Shown here piece after piece: positions 33,032 to 41,464 of a DNA stretch of 64,000 nt. The stretch is from the NCBI RefSeq assembly GCF_001983935.1, contig NZ_CP017641.1:1550001-1614000 (forward strand), given 5' to 3'. The translations under genes and the position numbers were made by a program. Source of the stretch: Fuerstiella marisgermanici (GTDB lineage Bacteria; Planctomycetota; Planctomycetia; Planctomycetales; Planctomycetaceae). Numbering within the stretch: position 1 is the first letter of the stretch; each line of letters starts with the position of its first letter. The notes below the pieces were generated by a model. The model was not told where the DNA came from. It saw nothing but the letters and a program-made list of their open reading frames with translations, and did no database searches.

Positions 33032-34102
33032 TTAATCCTCGTTGCTTTCGTCGTCATCTGTAAGTAATTCAAGTATTAGAAGTATAAGAACACTTACGCC
33101 GCCAGACGAAACTGCGACCTTAATGCGTCTCCCGCTCCTTCCACTGCTTCGATTCATAGACGCCTCGATGGTCTGAACAACCTCTCCTAGCGTGAGAGAT
33201 CCCTCTGACTGCCGCAATCGTTTCTCGACGGCCGTAATCGCCTCCGCCGTATCGATAAATTCCAACCTCTTAGTCGTCGCGATACCGTCTGCATTCCTGA
33301 TGTGCTTGGCCGTTTCGCAGGACAAAATGACAACTTGCGATCCGTTCCGATTGGCCTCGCGATATAAGGCAGCAATTTCAAGTTTCGACCTGTCGGGGAA
33401 GCGTAAGTAGCCATTTTCATTGTGGCCAAAAACGATCGTAAGGCTGCCCTGCGATGAACTCTCTCGAATTTTCGATTGAAGCAACGACGCTTGACGCGTT
33501 GCGCCCGATTCTGAGATCACCGAAACGTTTTCCAAATTTTCCCACCGTCTTTTAGCCGCTCCCATGCGACGCATCGCCAACTCAAGATTCGAGTTAGTGC
33601 TGAGGTGGAACACTTGGCGGATCGCCGATTCTGTTTCCGGAATAATCGCAATCGTGTTTACTGTGGCGATTCTTCGCCCCAACGAAAGAGCAAACGAAGA
33701 ATCGTTACTTGAATCGAGCAGGCATAGGTGACCGCGGTGATTCCTGATTTCCTCAAATGACTCGGACTTCGCTAGAGAAGAACGACGGACCAGAAGGGCA
33801 TCTCCAGAAGATACGTCTTTTGTCTTAGCTTTGAGTCCAGGAAAACGTTTCGCGTCTAGAGAATTTCCGTTCGACGACGCTGTGGAACGTGGCTTGCCTG
33901 GTTTCAACACAAAATTTGGGACACACTCTATTGGCCCACTGCCAAGTCGGGAGTTGGACGAGCTACCGCTAGCCCCAGCATTTGACCCGCCACAGCCGAT
34001 AGACCCACTGGAACACGCTGCGATTAAGAACAGAATCGCGAAGTAGCTAACGCTGCAGAGTCGCTGCCGACTCACTTGAGCTTTACGTGGTTTAGCAGTC
34101 AA
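33032..34102 (-). CDS. Membrane lipoprotein with CHAT/caspase-like protease domain
   Basis: 356 residues. An N-terminal lipoprotein-type signal (FAILFLIAACSSG, lipobox Cys30), a Ser/Gly-rich linker to 110, a globular domain 110-315 and a C-terminal helix (SSGGVSVLILLILELL, 332-347) with acidic tail. The domain has SLTIVFGHNENGYLRF (His227) and, after a helix, GSQVVILSCETAKH (Cys262). A buried strand ending GH and a strand ending SCET are the CHAT/clan CD peptidase layout, so I infer a cysteine protease; similarity is short and unproven. Middle gene of a three-gene operon between a thioredoxin-like lipoprotein and a small membrane protein. Confidence 0.6.
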   Translation of the reverse strand: MTAKPRKAQVSRQRLCSVSYFAILFLIAACSSGSIGCGGSNAGASGSSSNSRLGSGPIECVPNFVLKPGKPRSTASSNGNSLDAKRFPGLKAKTKDVSSGDALLVRRSSLAKSESFEEIRNHRGHLCLLDSSNDSSFALSLGRRIATVNTIAIIPETESAIRQVFHLSTNSNLELAMRRMGAAKRRWENLENVSVISESGATRQASLLQSKIRESSSQGSLTIVFGHNENGYLRFPDRSKLEIAALYREANRNGSQVVILSCETAKHIRNADGIATTKRLEFIDTAEAITAVEKRLRQSEGSLTLGEVVQTIEASMNRSSGRSGRRIKVAVSSGGVSVLILLILELLTDDDESNED

Positions 34103-34126
34103 AACAGGCCCCCTTGTTTAGCGTGA

Positions 34127-34681
34127 TTATGGCGAATGTTCTTCCCAGACACTTTCAATGAGAGAAGACGAAATATTGGTATTGGCCGCAAGCCATTGGG
34201 TGGGATGACCGTCGAACTCTAGGTTCTTAACGTTCAAAACGGACGGGACGGATCCAATACTCAACCCGCTTGAATCTTTGACCAGATAGTACTTGCCATT
34301 CCACGAGTCCAGAAAACTGGGATCGTACAAAGGGCCACCACCAACGGCACTTTTGAGTTCCGCAATTTGGGCCGCAGCGTCGTCTGGACTCAATTGATCC
34401 TCCAGCTGCGTCTGAACGAACGGCCACTCGTCCTCTAAGAGGAGAATCACGTCAAGGTCGCCCAACTTAGATGCAATTCTGTCATCATTCACGAAGTCCC
34501 GAAATTGTCGACAGAACGGACACCAAGTTGCTGTGCCGCAGACAAGAGTGTTGCCAGACAAGTCAACCTCTACCGGTTCCCAAGAGTCTGAGTAAAGAGT
34601 GAGAACTGAAGACTGAGAACCACACCCATACATCAGGAATACTAAGGGGATTAAGAAAACGCCACTGCGATGGTAGGTCAT
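34127..34681 (-). CDS. Thioredoxin-like lipoprotein
   Basis: 184 residues. Signal with lipobox VFLMYGC (Cys20), then the thioredoxin active site ATWCPFCRQF (Cys54, Cys57) after the strand NTLVCGT, and a likely cis-Pro loop SIGSVPSVLNV. WCPFC is close to the WCxxC of periplasmic oxidoreductases. It probably reduces or oxidises disulfides outside the cytoplasm. It is 24 bases from the CHAT-like gene, suggesting redox control of the latter's Cys262 or of the many extracytoplasmic cysteines. First gene of the operon. Confidence 0.8.
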   Translation of the reverse strand: MTYHRSGVFLIPLVFLMYGCGSQSSVLTLYSDSWEPVEVDLSGNTLVCGTATWCPFCRQFRDFVNDDRIASKLGDLDVILLLEDEWPFVQTQLEDQLSPDDAAAQIAELKSAVGGGPLYDPSFLDSWNGKYYLVKDSSGLSIGSVPSVLNVKNLEFDGHPTQWLAANTNISSSLIESVWEEHSP

Positions 34682-35083
34682 AAATGTGCCCCTTTACGTA
34701 GACAGGCTGCCACAACGCTTCCTGGCAAACATTTGCAGAAGCACCTAGGGCATATCTGGTTCAGCCAACCTACCAAGTCGTTCAGTTATGTCAAGGGACA
34801 GTGCATTTGTTGCCACGGCGACTCAAGAGCAAAGAGATTAACTCACAGGAAGTGGTTGACTTCACGGCGGCTTTCTCGGTGGTCTACACCGCCGCTGGGG
34901 ACTCTGCGGACTCGCAAAAGTTGTTGGCCGAGTTTCGCAGAATGCCAAATAGACTCACTCGCACAGCCTCACACGAATCCGACAGTGGTCGTCACCCATC
35001 GCGGCGTCCTTAATTGTGATCGCCCTGTGAGCTTGCAACATCGCCAACGACCGTTGGCCCGCGCCCGAGTTTAGGTCCAGTGG
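34682..35083. other. No convincing gene; promoter side of the thioredoxin/CHAT operon
   Basis: About 400 bases. A frame on the + strand reads KEINSQEVVDFTAAFSVVYT with AAGDSADSQKLL, which looks protein-like but has no start, no family I know and no ribosome site, so it may be the end of a lost gene. The first 100 bases must hold the leftward operon promoter. Confidence 0.4.
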
Positions 35084-35410
35084 TTATGAGAGTTTTCGTC
35101 TGACATTGGTAGTGAACAATTTCCCAAATCGGTTGTGCTGAGCCCCGTCCGCCTTCGCTGTCGCCTCGGCCTTCAATGCGGAGCTCAGGTCGAGGTGATG
35201 GCGAAGGTGGTCGGGGCGGCTCCCGTCTGTCGAGCTCGAACCGAAGGCTGCATACTCATTCGGTGTCTGGTAGTCCAACGCGCTGTGGGAACGGACTTCG
35301 TTGTACTGACGTTGAAACTGTTTTGTCATCTGCACCGCATCACGAACACTTTCAAATTCCTCAACGTTTAGAAACTCGTCGCGAAGCTTCGAATTGAAGC
35401 CCTCGGAAGG
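35084..35410 (-). pseudogene. IS3-family transposase, C-terminal remnant
   Basis: SEGFNSKLRDEFLNVEEFES, then a degenerate QRQYNEVRSHSALDYQTPNE with YAAFG: the end of an IS3 integrase domain (catalytic Glu replaced in context EGFNSKLRDE, normally AESFNSKLRDE). It stops directly at the truncated HEPN gene. Its sequence differs from the IS3 copy at 14.7 and 18.2 kb. Confidence 0.8.
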
Positions 35411-35425
35411 GCTAACGGCCACAAT

Positions 35426-35800
35426 TTGAGTAGAAAAATCTTCAAGAAGCTCTCTTCTCTCGATCCGAAGACGCTCGAACTGTTCTCAGTGGATGCGGAC
35501 ACGTTCGTGAACAATAACAATGTTGTCAAGACGCGTAACTACTACACCCACTACTCGAACAAAAAGTGTGTGCTACAGGGGGGGCAACTTCACTGGGCGG
35601 CACATAAGCTAAATATAATGTTGCGAGTTCTGTTGCTCACTGAAATGGGAGTGCCCGAATCAGAACTTCAACTCGCATTCTCGAAGAATCTTCGCTTATC
35701 AGGTCAACGCAAAGAGTGGCTTAGCATTTCTGAAAAGGGAACGCTAAGCGAGCAGGTTGTAAGCGGAAAGGCCACAGAATCTACCGACGAGCCGTTGTGA
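35426..35800 (+). pseudogene. HEPN-domain (ApeA-like) protein, C-terminal remnant
   Basis: 124 codons with TRNYYTHYSNKKCVLQGGQL and ahelical tail HWAAHKLNIMLRVLLLTEMG. R-N-Y-Y-T-H (Arg37, His42) is the HEPN R-x4-H ribonuclease motif, and the context RNYYTHY followed by a Leu-rich helix matches the HEPN end of ApeA, an abortive-infection protein. ApeA is some 400-plus residues; the whole N-terminal domain is missing because an IS3 remnant abuts it at 35422. Only a TTG start is available. It is probably dead, though a free HEPN domain could in principle be active. Confidence 0.7.
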
Positions 35801-35935
35801 CCAATCCGCGGTCTGAGGCAGTACATGAGGGGGTAAAACGAAGAAAGGACAAGATTGACAGTCGTAATAATGTCACGGTCAGGAATCGCTCAAGTTTCAG
35901 TAGTGCGTCCGGTTCCGCACCTCGCCCCACGACAA

Positions 35936-36910
35936 TTAATCAAGCGTGATGTCACGCCTAGAGACCACCGCCCCTTTCTTTACGTTCATCCCGGCTAATG
36001 TGAAGTGTCCGTCCGAGAATTTAGGGTCTGGATCGAACGATTCAATGTCGAACTGATATCTCCGTTCCGGTCCATCCGTAGACACCTCAGGCTTCGTCCA
36101 AACCGCCAACCGTCCTAAACGCCAAAGGCCTTCGTCGTGTTTTACCCATTCGTATTCCGTGATCACTACTTCCTTACCTGATCTTGGCACTGGGTGCCTA
36201 ACGCACTTCGTCACGTTACCACCGTGGTCCATCGAGAAGGTGATCTCCGCATGCGCTCCACTGTGAGAAATTCGCGAAATGTGCACGCGATGGTCCATCT
36301 GCTTAACTTCGATCGAAGCAACATATTTTCCTATCCTTGCTGCGTCCAGATACTCGGACCACGTCCGTCCTTGAGGGCGGTAGCTAAACCAATGATCCTG
36401 AGGGTGAGCCAGACACTCCAGTGGCCATCGGCCTTCCAGTGGTCTCGGATTGTCCGCGAGAGCTCCTCTCCCCCCTCCTGCGACAGGGTTGTATGAGTAC
36501 ACACGTCGGCGTGCATAAACGACATGCTTGCCCTTTCGCTCAATGAGTAACCCCTCGGGCAAATCGCGATTTTTGATGTTTTTCGAAAAGCTCTGGCCAC
36601 TGATGACCCACGACCGAAGGTCACCCGACCAAGTGAAAACGATACGCAGATCGTCCCAAGCGTCTGCCTCACGGGAGGCCACCTGTACCCGATACGCCAT
36701 ACGCCCACGCGGATACTGATTGTAGGATGCATCAATTCCTGCCAGCAACTGTGGTAACAATGAAGCGTCGCCCAAAATCTGAACAGAGTCTGCGGCAAAC
36801 GCTGGATTCGCCAACGTCAAACAGGACACTATAAAAAGCGTTCGAGATGCTGCTCTCGCCATCACCATTGAAATAATGAACTTTTGAGAGGACAGTTGTC
36901 GATCCATCAT
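35936..36910 (-). CDS. Secreted hypothetical protein
   Basis: 324 residues from ATG 36908-36910, set by an AAGGA site 10 bases upstream. A signal peptide (FIISMVMARAASRTLFIVSC, cleaved near NPAFA) is followed by a soluble domain rich in Trp/Tyr/Arg: RMAYRVQVASREADAWDDLR, then a central GRTWSEYLDAARIGKYVASI and a C-terminal RRYQFDIESFDPDPKFSDGH with FTLAGM. The alternating strands recall planctomycete outer-membrane-lipoprotein-sorting-like (LolA-type) proteins, but I have no specific match. Stand-alone gene. Confidence 0.65.
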   Translation of the reverse strand: MMDRQLSSQKFIISMVMARAASRTLFIVSCLTLANPAFAADSVQILGDASLLPQLLAGIDASYNQYPRGRMAYRVQVASREADAWDDLRIVFTWSGDLRSWVISGQSFSKNIKNRDLPEGLLIERKGKHVVYARRRVYSYNPVAGGGRGALADNPRPLEGRWPLECLAHPQDHWFSYRPQGRTWSEYLDAARIGKYVASIEVKQMDHRVHISRISHSGAHAEITFSMDHGGNVTKCVRHPVPRSGKEVVITEYEWVKHDEGLWRLGRLAVWTKPEVSTDGPERRYQFDIESFDPDPKFSDGHFTLAGMNVKKGAVVSRRDITLD

Positions 36911-37217
36911 GGCAATTCGTTCCTTAAGTGGCTTGCAGCAGGTCGAACCTATGGGGCGATTGTCGATTAAGCGGGGCGATTTATCAATACGCACTGCGGA
37001 GGAACACACATCGAACAGTCAATGCGGTCAGAGTCAACGGTAGTACGTACTACCTCAAGGACTCATTTCGACTCGTAACGGAACGTATTCGCGAAACACA
37101 GAAAACAGGCATCCACCCACTTCGCGAGCGAAATTGCGGGTTTCGGGTGCCACGTGGATATACCCAATCGCTTTTGAAGACCGCGACGATCACCAGATCG
37201 CAATCACTTCCGAATGC
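36911..37217. other. No gene recognised
   Basis: About 300 bases upstream of the secreted protein gene. Weak GATTGTCGATTAAGCGGGGC (36959-36978) recalls the GATTGTCGTTGATCGC palindrome family but lacks the second arm. Frames here show no family motif. Confidence 0.45.
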
Positions 37218-37583
37218 TCAAGCGACTGCACGATACTGAAATCGATCTGTAATGGAAACCAGTAATGCAGTTGTGGCCCGCGGCTTTGAGTTCGGAACAG
37301 ACTGGGAACCATCACACAACCTCTTTCGGACATGAAACGGTTCCGCTGACTCACTGCATACAGTGTTCGTGATATGCTTCTCGATTCGAAAACCGCGTGA
37401 CGTGAAGAACGCGATTCCGGTGAGGCTGCCTTCGGGGGACAGTTCGGGGAGGTTCAGACTTCGAGGTTCCTTGGCGACTGCGTTCAATACGGCTGAGACG
37501 AGTCCACGACGCTGGAAGGCGTGATGGCAGTAAAAGCTGTCCATGTGTCCGTCGTGGTCCAGCTCGGCAAAAGACGGCTCAGA
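37218..37583 (-). pseudogene. GNAT-family acetyltransferase, C-terminal fragment
   Basis: Encodes SFAELDHDGHMDSFYCHHAF, the acetyl-CoA loop QRRGLVSAVLNAVA and GIAFFTSRGFRIEKHIT, the C-terminal half of a GNAT N-acetyltransferase. A TAA immediately precedes this frame, so the N-terminal 70 or so residues are lost. The tail after CSESAEPF is non-family sequence. Broken gene. Confidence 0.75.
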
Positions 37584-37659
37584 TTACGGGCTCCTCGACG
37601 AGCGGGTAGCGGCGGATTTGCAGGAGTGCGCATCTCCATTTTTTGCCGTGAAGCGAGTG

Positions 37660-39942
37660 TTACGTCGTCTGGATCAGCACGCTATTCGGCTGTTTGTTGA
37701 CGACTTCGCCGATGGCGATCGCGGTTGTGAGGTCCGCCTCGACCATTGCCGTTTCGAATTTCTGCACTAACGGCTTTGGAACGCCCAACAACAGACCACC
37801 GCAGGTTTGAGGATCGAAGAGGGCTCTGTATTCGGGGCGTGACTGGACATCCGCAGCCGCCGTAAGGTGTTGCTCGACGGCTCGATTATTGGGAGCCAGC
37901 GTGCTTTCGATACCTGCGTCGAATGCCGCTGCGGCGCCGGGAAGTAATTGCAGATCCTTTAGGTTGAGCGTGGCGGACTGGTGGCTGGCCTGCAGCATTT
38001 CGACAAGGTGCCCAGCGAGGCCGAAACCCGTGACATCGGTTGCGGCCGTGATGCCGCAGTCAGTCGCCAGTTTCGCCAACATGTGTTGCGGCTGCAGCAT
38101 GGCGGCGATCAGCGATTCGTAGTCGCGAGCGGCACATTGGCTTCGCATGTGAGCGGCCAGCAGCACTCCGATGCCGAGCGGTTTTGTCAGATACAACATG
38201 TCGCCGATTTGCAGACTTCCCTTCTGCAGCAACGGAGTCGCGGGTGGGTTGCCGATGACGGTGAAGCCGGCTTCCCAGCGAGGGCCGACGATGGTGTGGC
38301 CGCCAACGATGTCCGCGTTCATCTGTGCGAATTCGTGGCGTGCTCCGGCAAGGAAGTCGTGCAACGCGGTTTGCTGAGCCGCCGTGTCGCCTTCCGGCAG
38401 CACGACGTTGGCAAGAGCGGCCGTCGCGGTCGCTCCCATGGCGACGATGTCGCTGGCTGAGTGCAACGCGGCGATGCGCCCGAACAGGAAAGCATCGTTC
38501 ACGGGGTTCGTGAAGAAGTCGGTAGTCGCGATAATGCGGCCGCCATCGGTGGTGATGACGGCCGCGTCGTCAGCAGGAATGGCTTGATCGATGTTTGACT
38601 GTTGATCCGCTGCAGTAGTTATCTCGGAAGCGGACGCGGCTTCGTTCAAAGCGAATGAACTGCGGAGCGCGGTGTTCAACGTCTGGCTGCCGAGTTTGCA
38701 GCCGCAGCCCTTGCATTGCATCATGTCAGTGTCTGCTTTCATGCTGCCAGACACCTGGTACATCTTCATGAACTTCGAATCAATATAGTGCTTCAGCTTC
38801 ATGGCGAAGCGGCCACCAAAGCTGAAGCCTTTCCATTCGCCGATCGCTTTGCCGTCGCCAGTGTTCAACAGCTTCAGAAACGATGATTGCGGTTCGTAGT
38901 TACTGAGCGGCTTCGCGGCCAACAAAGCTTTAATGTTGTCCCACAGCACGGGCCCCTGACGCACGGCATAGACGCCGGCCTTGGGCACCTTTTCGCTAAC
39001 AATCGAACCTGTGTCACCAACGGCGAAAATCGGCGCTCCCGACGTCGACCGCAGGTTGGCTTCGGTGGCCAGAAATCCGGAACCCGTCAGAGGCAGATTC
39101 AATTGCGAAAGCAATTCCGGCGGACTGGCTCCCGTGGCCCAAATTACAATATCCGCCACTATCTTCTGACCGTCCTGCAATGTTACGGCTGTGTCATCGA
39201 CATGAGTGATCGTCGCGTTGCGATGCACGGCAACACCGCGACGCTTTAGCTCCGCGGCCGCTCGATCACGCAGCCCGGACGTGACTCCTGGAAGAATGGC
39301 GTCGCTGCGAGTGACAATTTGCAGTTCGAACGGGACGTCCGTTTTGCTTTGAATAAAGCCCGGAAGACAGAACGTGATTTCCGTTCCGGCAGCGCCGCTA
39401 CCGACAACGACGATTTTGAGTGGAGCAGGTGAAGTCTGACCTGCATTGTGTTCGCCAGAGCGGGGCGTGACTTCCATGCTCGTTCGCCGCTTCAACGCTT
39501 TATTGACGGTGACGTCTAACCGCTGTAGAAACGTTTGCATCGGCTTGATTCGGATCAGCGAATCGCCTTCGATGTGCACTCCATCGTCGGTGGGCACGGA
39601 ACCGATGCCGACGGACAGAACGTCAAATGGCACGGACGGGCGATCAGCGAAGTGCAGGACCTGCCTGTTAGAATCGAGCCCCGTGACAGTGCCGATAATC
39701 AGCCTCGCATTGACGGACGCGCACAGTCGCACGAGGTCAATTTCCATGTCGCGGGTAGGAATCTGGCCAGCCAGCGCGGCGGGCAGCATGCCGGAATATG
39801 TGGCGACGCTTCTATCAGAAATACAAGTCAGGTCGACGTCGGCGATTGGGTTCATGCCCCATTGCCTCACGATGTGCGCATTGGTGTGCCCGATGCCCAG
39901 CAGAACAAGATGGCGACTGGCGAGACGTTGTTCGATCTGCAA
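37660..39942 (-). CDS. selD: Selenide, water dikinase fused to FAD-dependent oxidoreductase (SelD fusion)
   Basis: 760 residues. Domain 1 (1-400) is an NADH dehydrogenase-like FAD/NAD protein: HLVLLGIGHTNAHIVRQWGM, KIVVVGSGAAGTEITFCLPG and PIFAVGDTGSI. Domain 2 (about 405-760) is selenophosphate synthase, beginning MMQCKGCGCKLG with the catalytic Cys and Lys, then DDAAVITTDGGRIIATTDFF and ATDVTGFGLAGHLVEML. It makes selenophosphate from selenide and ATP. The fusion is known in cyanobacteria and planctomycetes; the N-domain may deliver reduced selenium. The start is TTG (39940-39942). Follows selA by 36 bases. Confidence 0.93.
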   Translation of the reverse strand: MQIEQRLASRHLVLLGIGHTNAHIVRQWGMNPIADVDLTCISDRSVATYSGMLPAALAGQIPTRDMEIDLVRLCASVNARLIIGTVTGLDSNRQVLHFADRPSVPFDVLSVGIGSVPTDDGVHIEGDSLIRIKPMQTFLQRLDVTVNKALKRRTSMEVTPRSGEHNAGQTSPAPLKIVVVGSGAAGTEITFCLPGFIQSKTDVPFELQIVTRSDAILPGVTSGLRDRAAAELKRRGVAVHRNATITHVDDTAVTLQDGQKIVADIVIWATGASPPELLSQLNLPLTGSGFLATEANLRSTSGAPIFAVGDTGSIVSEKVPKAGVYAVRQGPVLWDNIKALLAAKPLSNYEPQSSFLKLLNTGDGKAIGEWKGFSFGGRFAMKLKHYIDSKFMKMYQVSGSMKADTDMMQCKGCGCKLGSQTLNTALRSSFALNEAASASEITTAADQQSNIDQAIPADDAAVITTDGGRIIATTDFFTNPVNDAFLFGRIAALHSASDIVAMGATATAALANVVLPEGDTAAQQTALHDFLAGARHEFAQMNADIVGGHTIVGPRWEAGFTVIGNPPATPLLQKGSLQIGDMLYLTKPLGIGVLLAAHMRSQCAARDYESLIAAMLQPQHMLAKLATDCGITAATDVTGFGLAGHLVEMLQASHQSATLNLKDLQLLPGAAAAFDAGIESTLAPNNRAVEQHLTAAADVQSRPEYRALFDPQTCGGLLLGVPKPLVQKFETAMVEADLTTAIAIGEVVNKQPNSVLIQTT

Positions 39943-39978
39943 GGCTTCGCTTTCCGGTTCTCTAACACTGCTGCCGAC

Positions 39979-41364
39979 CTACTGGCCTGGCGTGAGACAT
40001 TCTTCGACGCGAACGGCCAGTGCATCCAATTGCGTTGCGTCGACGGTTCTTAGATCCAGCATGATTGCGTCATTGTGGATGCGAGGCACCACAGCTGGGC
40101 TACCGGTACGAAAGCTCTTCGCGACGGCGTCGTTGTTTTCAACATTAAGCACCAAACCACAGCTGGCGATCTGCGATCCCGGTACTGAACCTCCGCCGAC
40201 AGACGACGTGCATTCGCAGATTTCGATGCGATTCGCCACGGCTGCTGGCAGTCGTTCCAGCACACGTTTGCAATCCGTGCGAACGTCGGCGACCGTCTTC
40301 GACAGCATCTGCAACAAAGGCAGTTCCTGCATCGGGTTTCCGGAAAGGTGAATTTCTGCCGTTGCTTCGATGGCGGCCAGCGTCATCTTGTCGGTCCGTA
40401 GAGCTCGCATCATCGGGTGTCGGCGGAGTAATTTCACCAGTTTGGCTTTGCCAACGACGATGCCTGCCTGAGGACCACCGAAGAGTTTGTCGCCGCTAAA
40501 CAACGCCAGATCTGCGCCGGCCGCGACGCTGTCAGTGACTGCGGGTTCTTTTAAACCGAACTTCGACAGATCCTTGATGCAGCCGCTGCCGAGATCGTCG
40601 ATGACTGGCACACCGCGTTGCTTTCCCAGCGAAATCAATTCGGCAATGTCAGGTTCGGTCACAAAACCGCCCTGAAAAAAGTTGCTGCGGTGAACTCGGA
40701 TAATCGCTCCCGTGTTTTCACCAATCGCGTGTTCGTAATCGCGAAGATACGTTCGATTGGTTGTACCGACTTCCCGCAGAACGGCCCCGGACGCGGCGAA
40801 GACTTCCGGCAGCCGGAAGCCGCCGCCGATTTCCACCAACTGCCCTCGCGAAACAATCACCTCTTTGCCAGCCGCCATGACCTGCAGCACCAAAATCGTG
40901 GCGGCCGCGCAGTTGTTGACAACCACAGCGTCTTCGGCACCGGTTAGCTGCGCCAGAAGATCGAAAATTCGTTCGCCGCGATGGTTGCGTTTGCCCGAAC
41001 GCAAATCCATTTCGACGTTGGCATATCCGGCGGACTGCACCATCCGCTGGATCGCTCGAGCTGCCAGGGGAGCTCGCCCCAAATTTGTATGCAGCAGGAT
41101 CCCGGTGGCGTTGATAACGGACGTCTGCCGCCGTCCGTCTTCGAGCTGGCACTGATGCAACGTCCCTCGAATCACGCACTGCATCGCCGACTTCTTGTCC
41201 AGTTTGGCTCCACGAAGAATTTCGCGACGACATTCGTCGACCGCCATTCGGATCCACGCAATAAGTTGAGGACGCGAGTAAGCATCGGAAATGAGGGCGA
41301 CGTCATGCTGCCGCAGAATCTGGTCGACGGCAGGCAGATGTCGGAGTCGTTCGGCATTGGTCAT
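39979..41364 (-). CDS. selA: L-seryl-tRNA(Sec) selenium transferase SelA
   Basis: About 461 residues, PLP enzyme that converts Ser-tRNA(Sec) to Sec-tRNA(Sec). Seen: INATGILLHTNLGRAPLAAR, AVVVNNCAAATILVLQVMAA, RVHRSNFFQGGFV, VIDDLGSGCI and the PLP lysine motif LALFSGDKLFGGPQAG. All regions of the family are present. ATG 41362-41364 (MTNAERLRHL) fits known starts; a GTG at 41403 extends it. selA-selD form an operon. No selB or tRNA-Sec gene was seen nearby. Confidence 0.95.
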   Translation of the reverse strand: MTNAERLRHLPAVDQILRQHDVALISDAYSRPQLIAWIRMAVDECRREILRGAKLDKKSAMQCVIRGTLHQCQLEDGRRQTSVINATGILLHTNLGRAPLAARAIQRMVQSAGYANVEMDLRSGKRNHRGERIFDLLAQLTGAEDAVVVNNCAAATILVLQVMAAGKEVIVSRGQLVEIGGGFRLPEVFAASGAVLREVGTTNRTYLRDYEHAIGENTGAIIRVHRSNFFQGGFVTEPDIAELISLGKQRGVPVIDDLGSGCIKDLSKFGLKEPAVTDSVAAGADLALFSGDKLFGGPQAGIVVGKAKLVKLLRRHPMMRALRTDKMTLAAIEATAEIHLSGNPMQELPLLQMLSKTVADVRTDCKRVLERLPAAVANRIEICECTSSVGGGSVPGSQIASCGLVLNVENNDAVAKSFRTGSPAVVPRIHNDAIMLDLRTVDATQLDALAVRVEECLTPGQ

Positions 41365-41464
41365 CGAAGTGGAATCGCGGTCAGTCACAGTAAGCGGAGG
41401 CACCAGTCCATTATATCAGGCCCCCGCAGTAGCATTTCGAAGAGTCTTCCGTTTCGCACAATAT

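Noticed and set aside
34801-35013. 70-codon + strand frame with KEINSQEVVDFTAAFSVVYT
   Set aside because: Perhaps the end of a lost cytochrome or enzyme gene, but no recognised motif and no start; kept only as a note in the region entry.
39000-41400. Long plus strand open frames opposite selA and selD
   Set aside because: Shadow frames caused by codon bias of the real genes; no family similarity.
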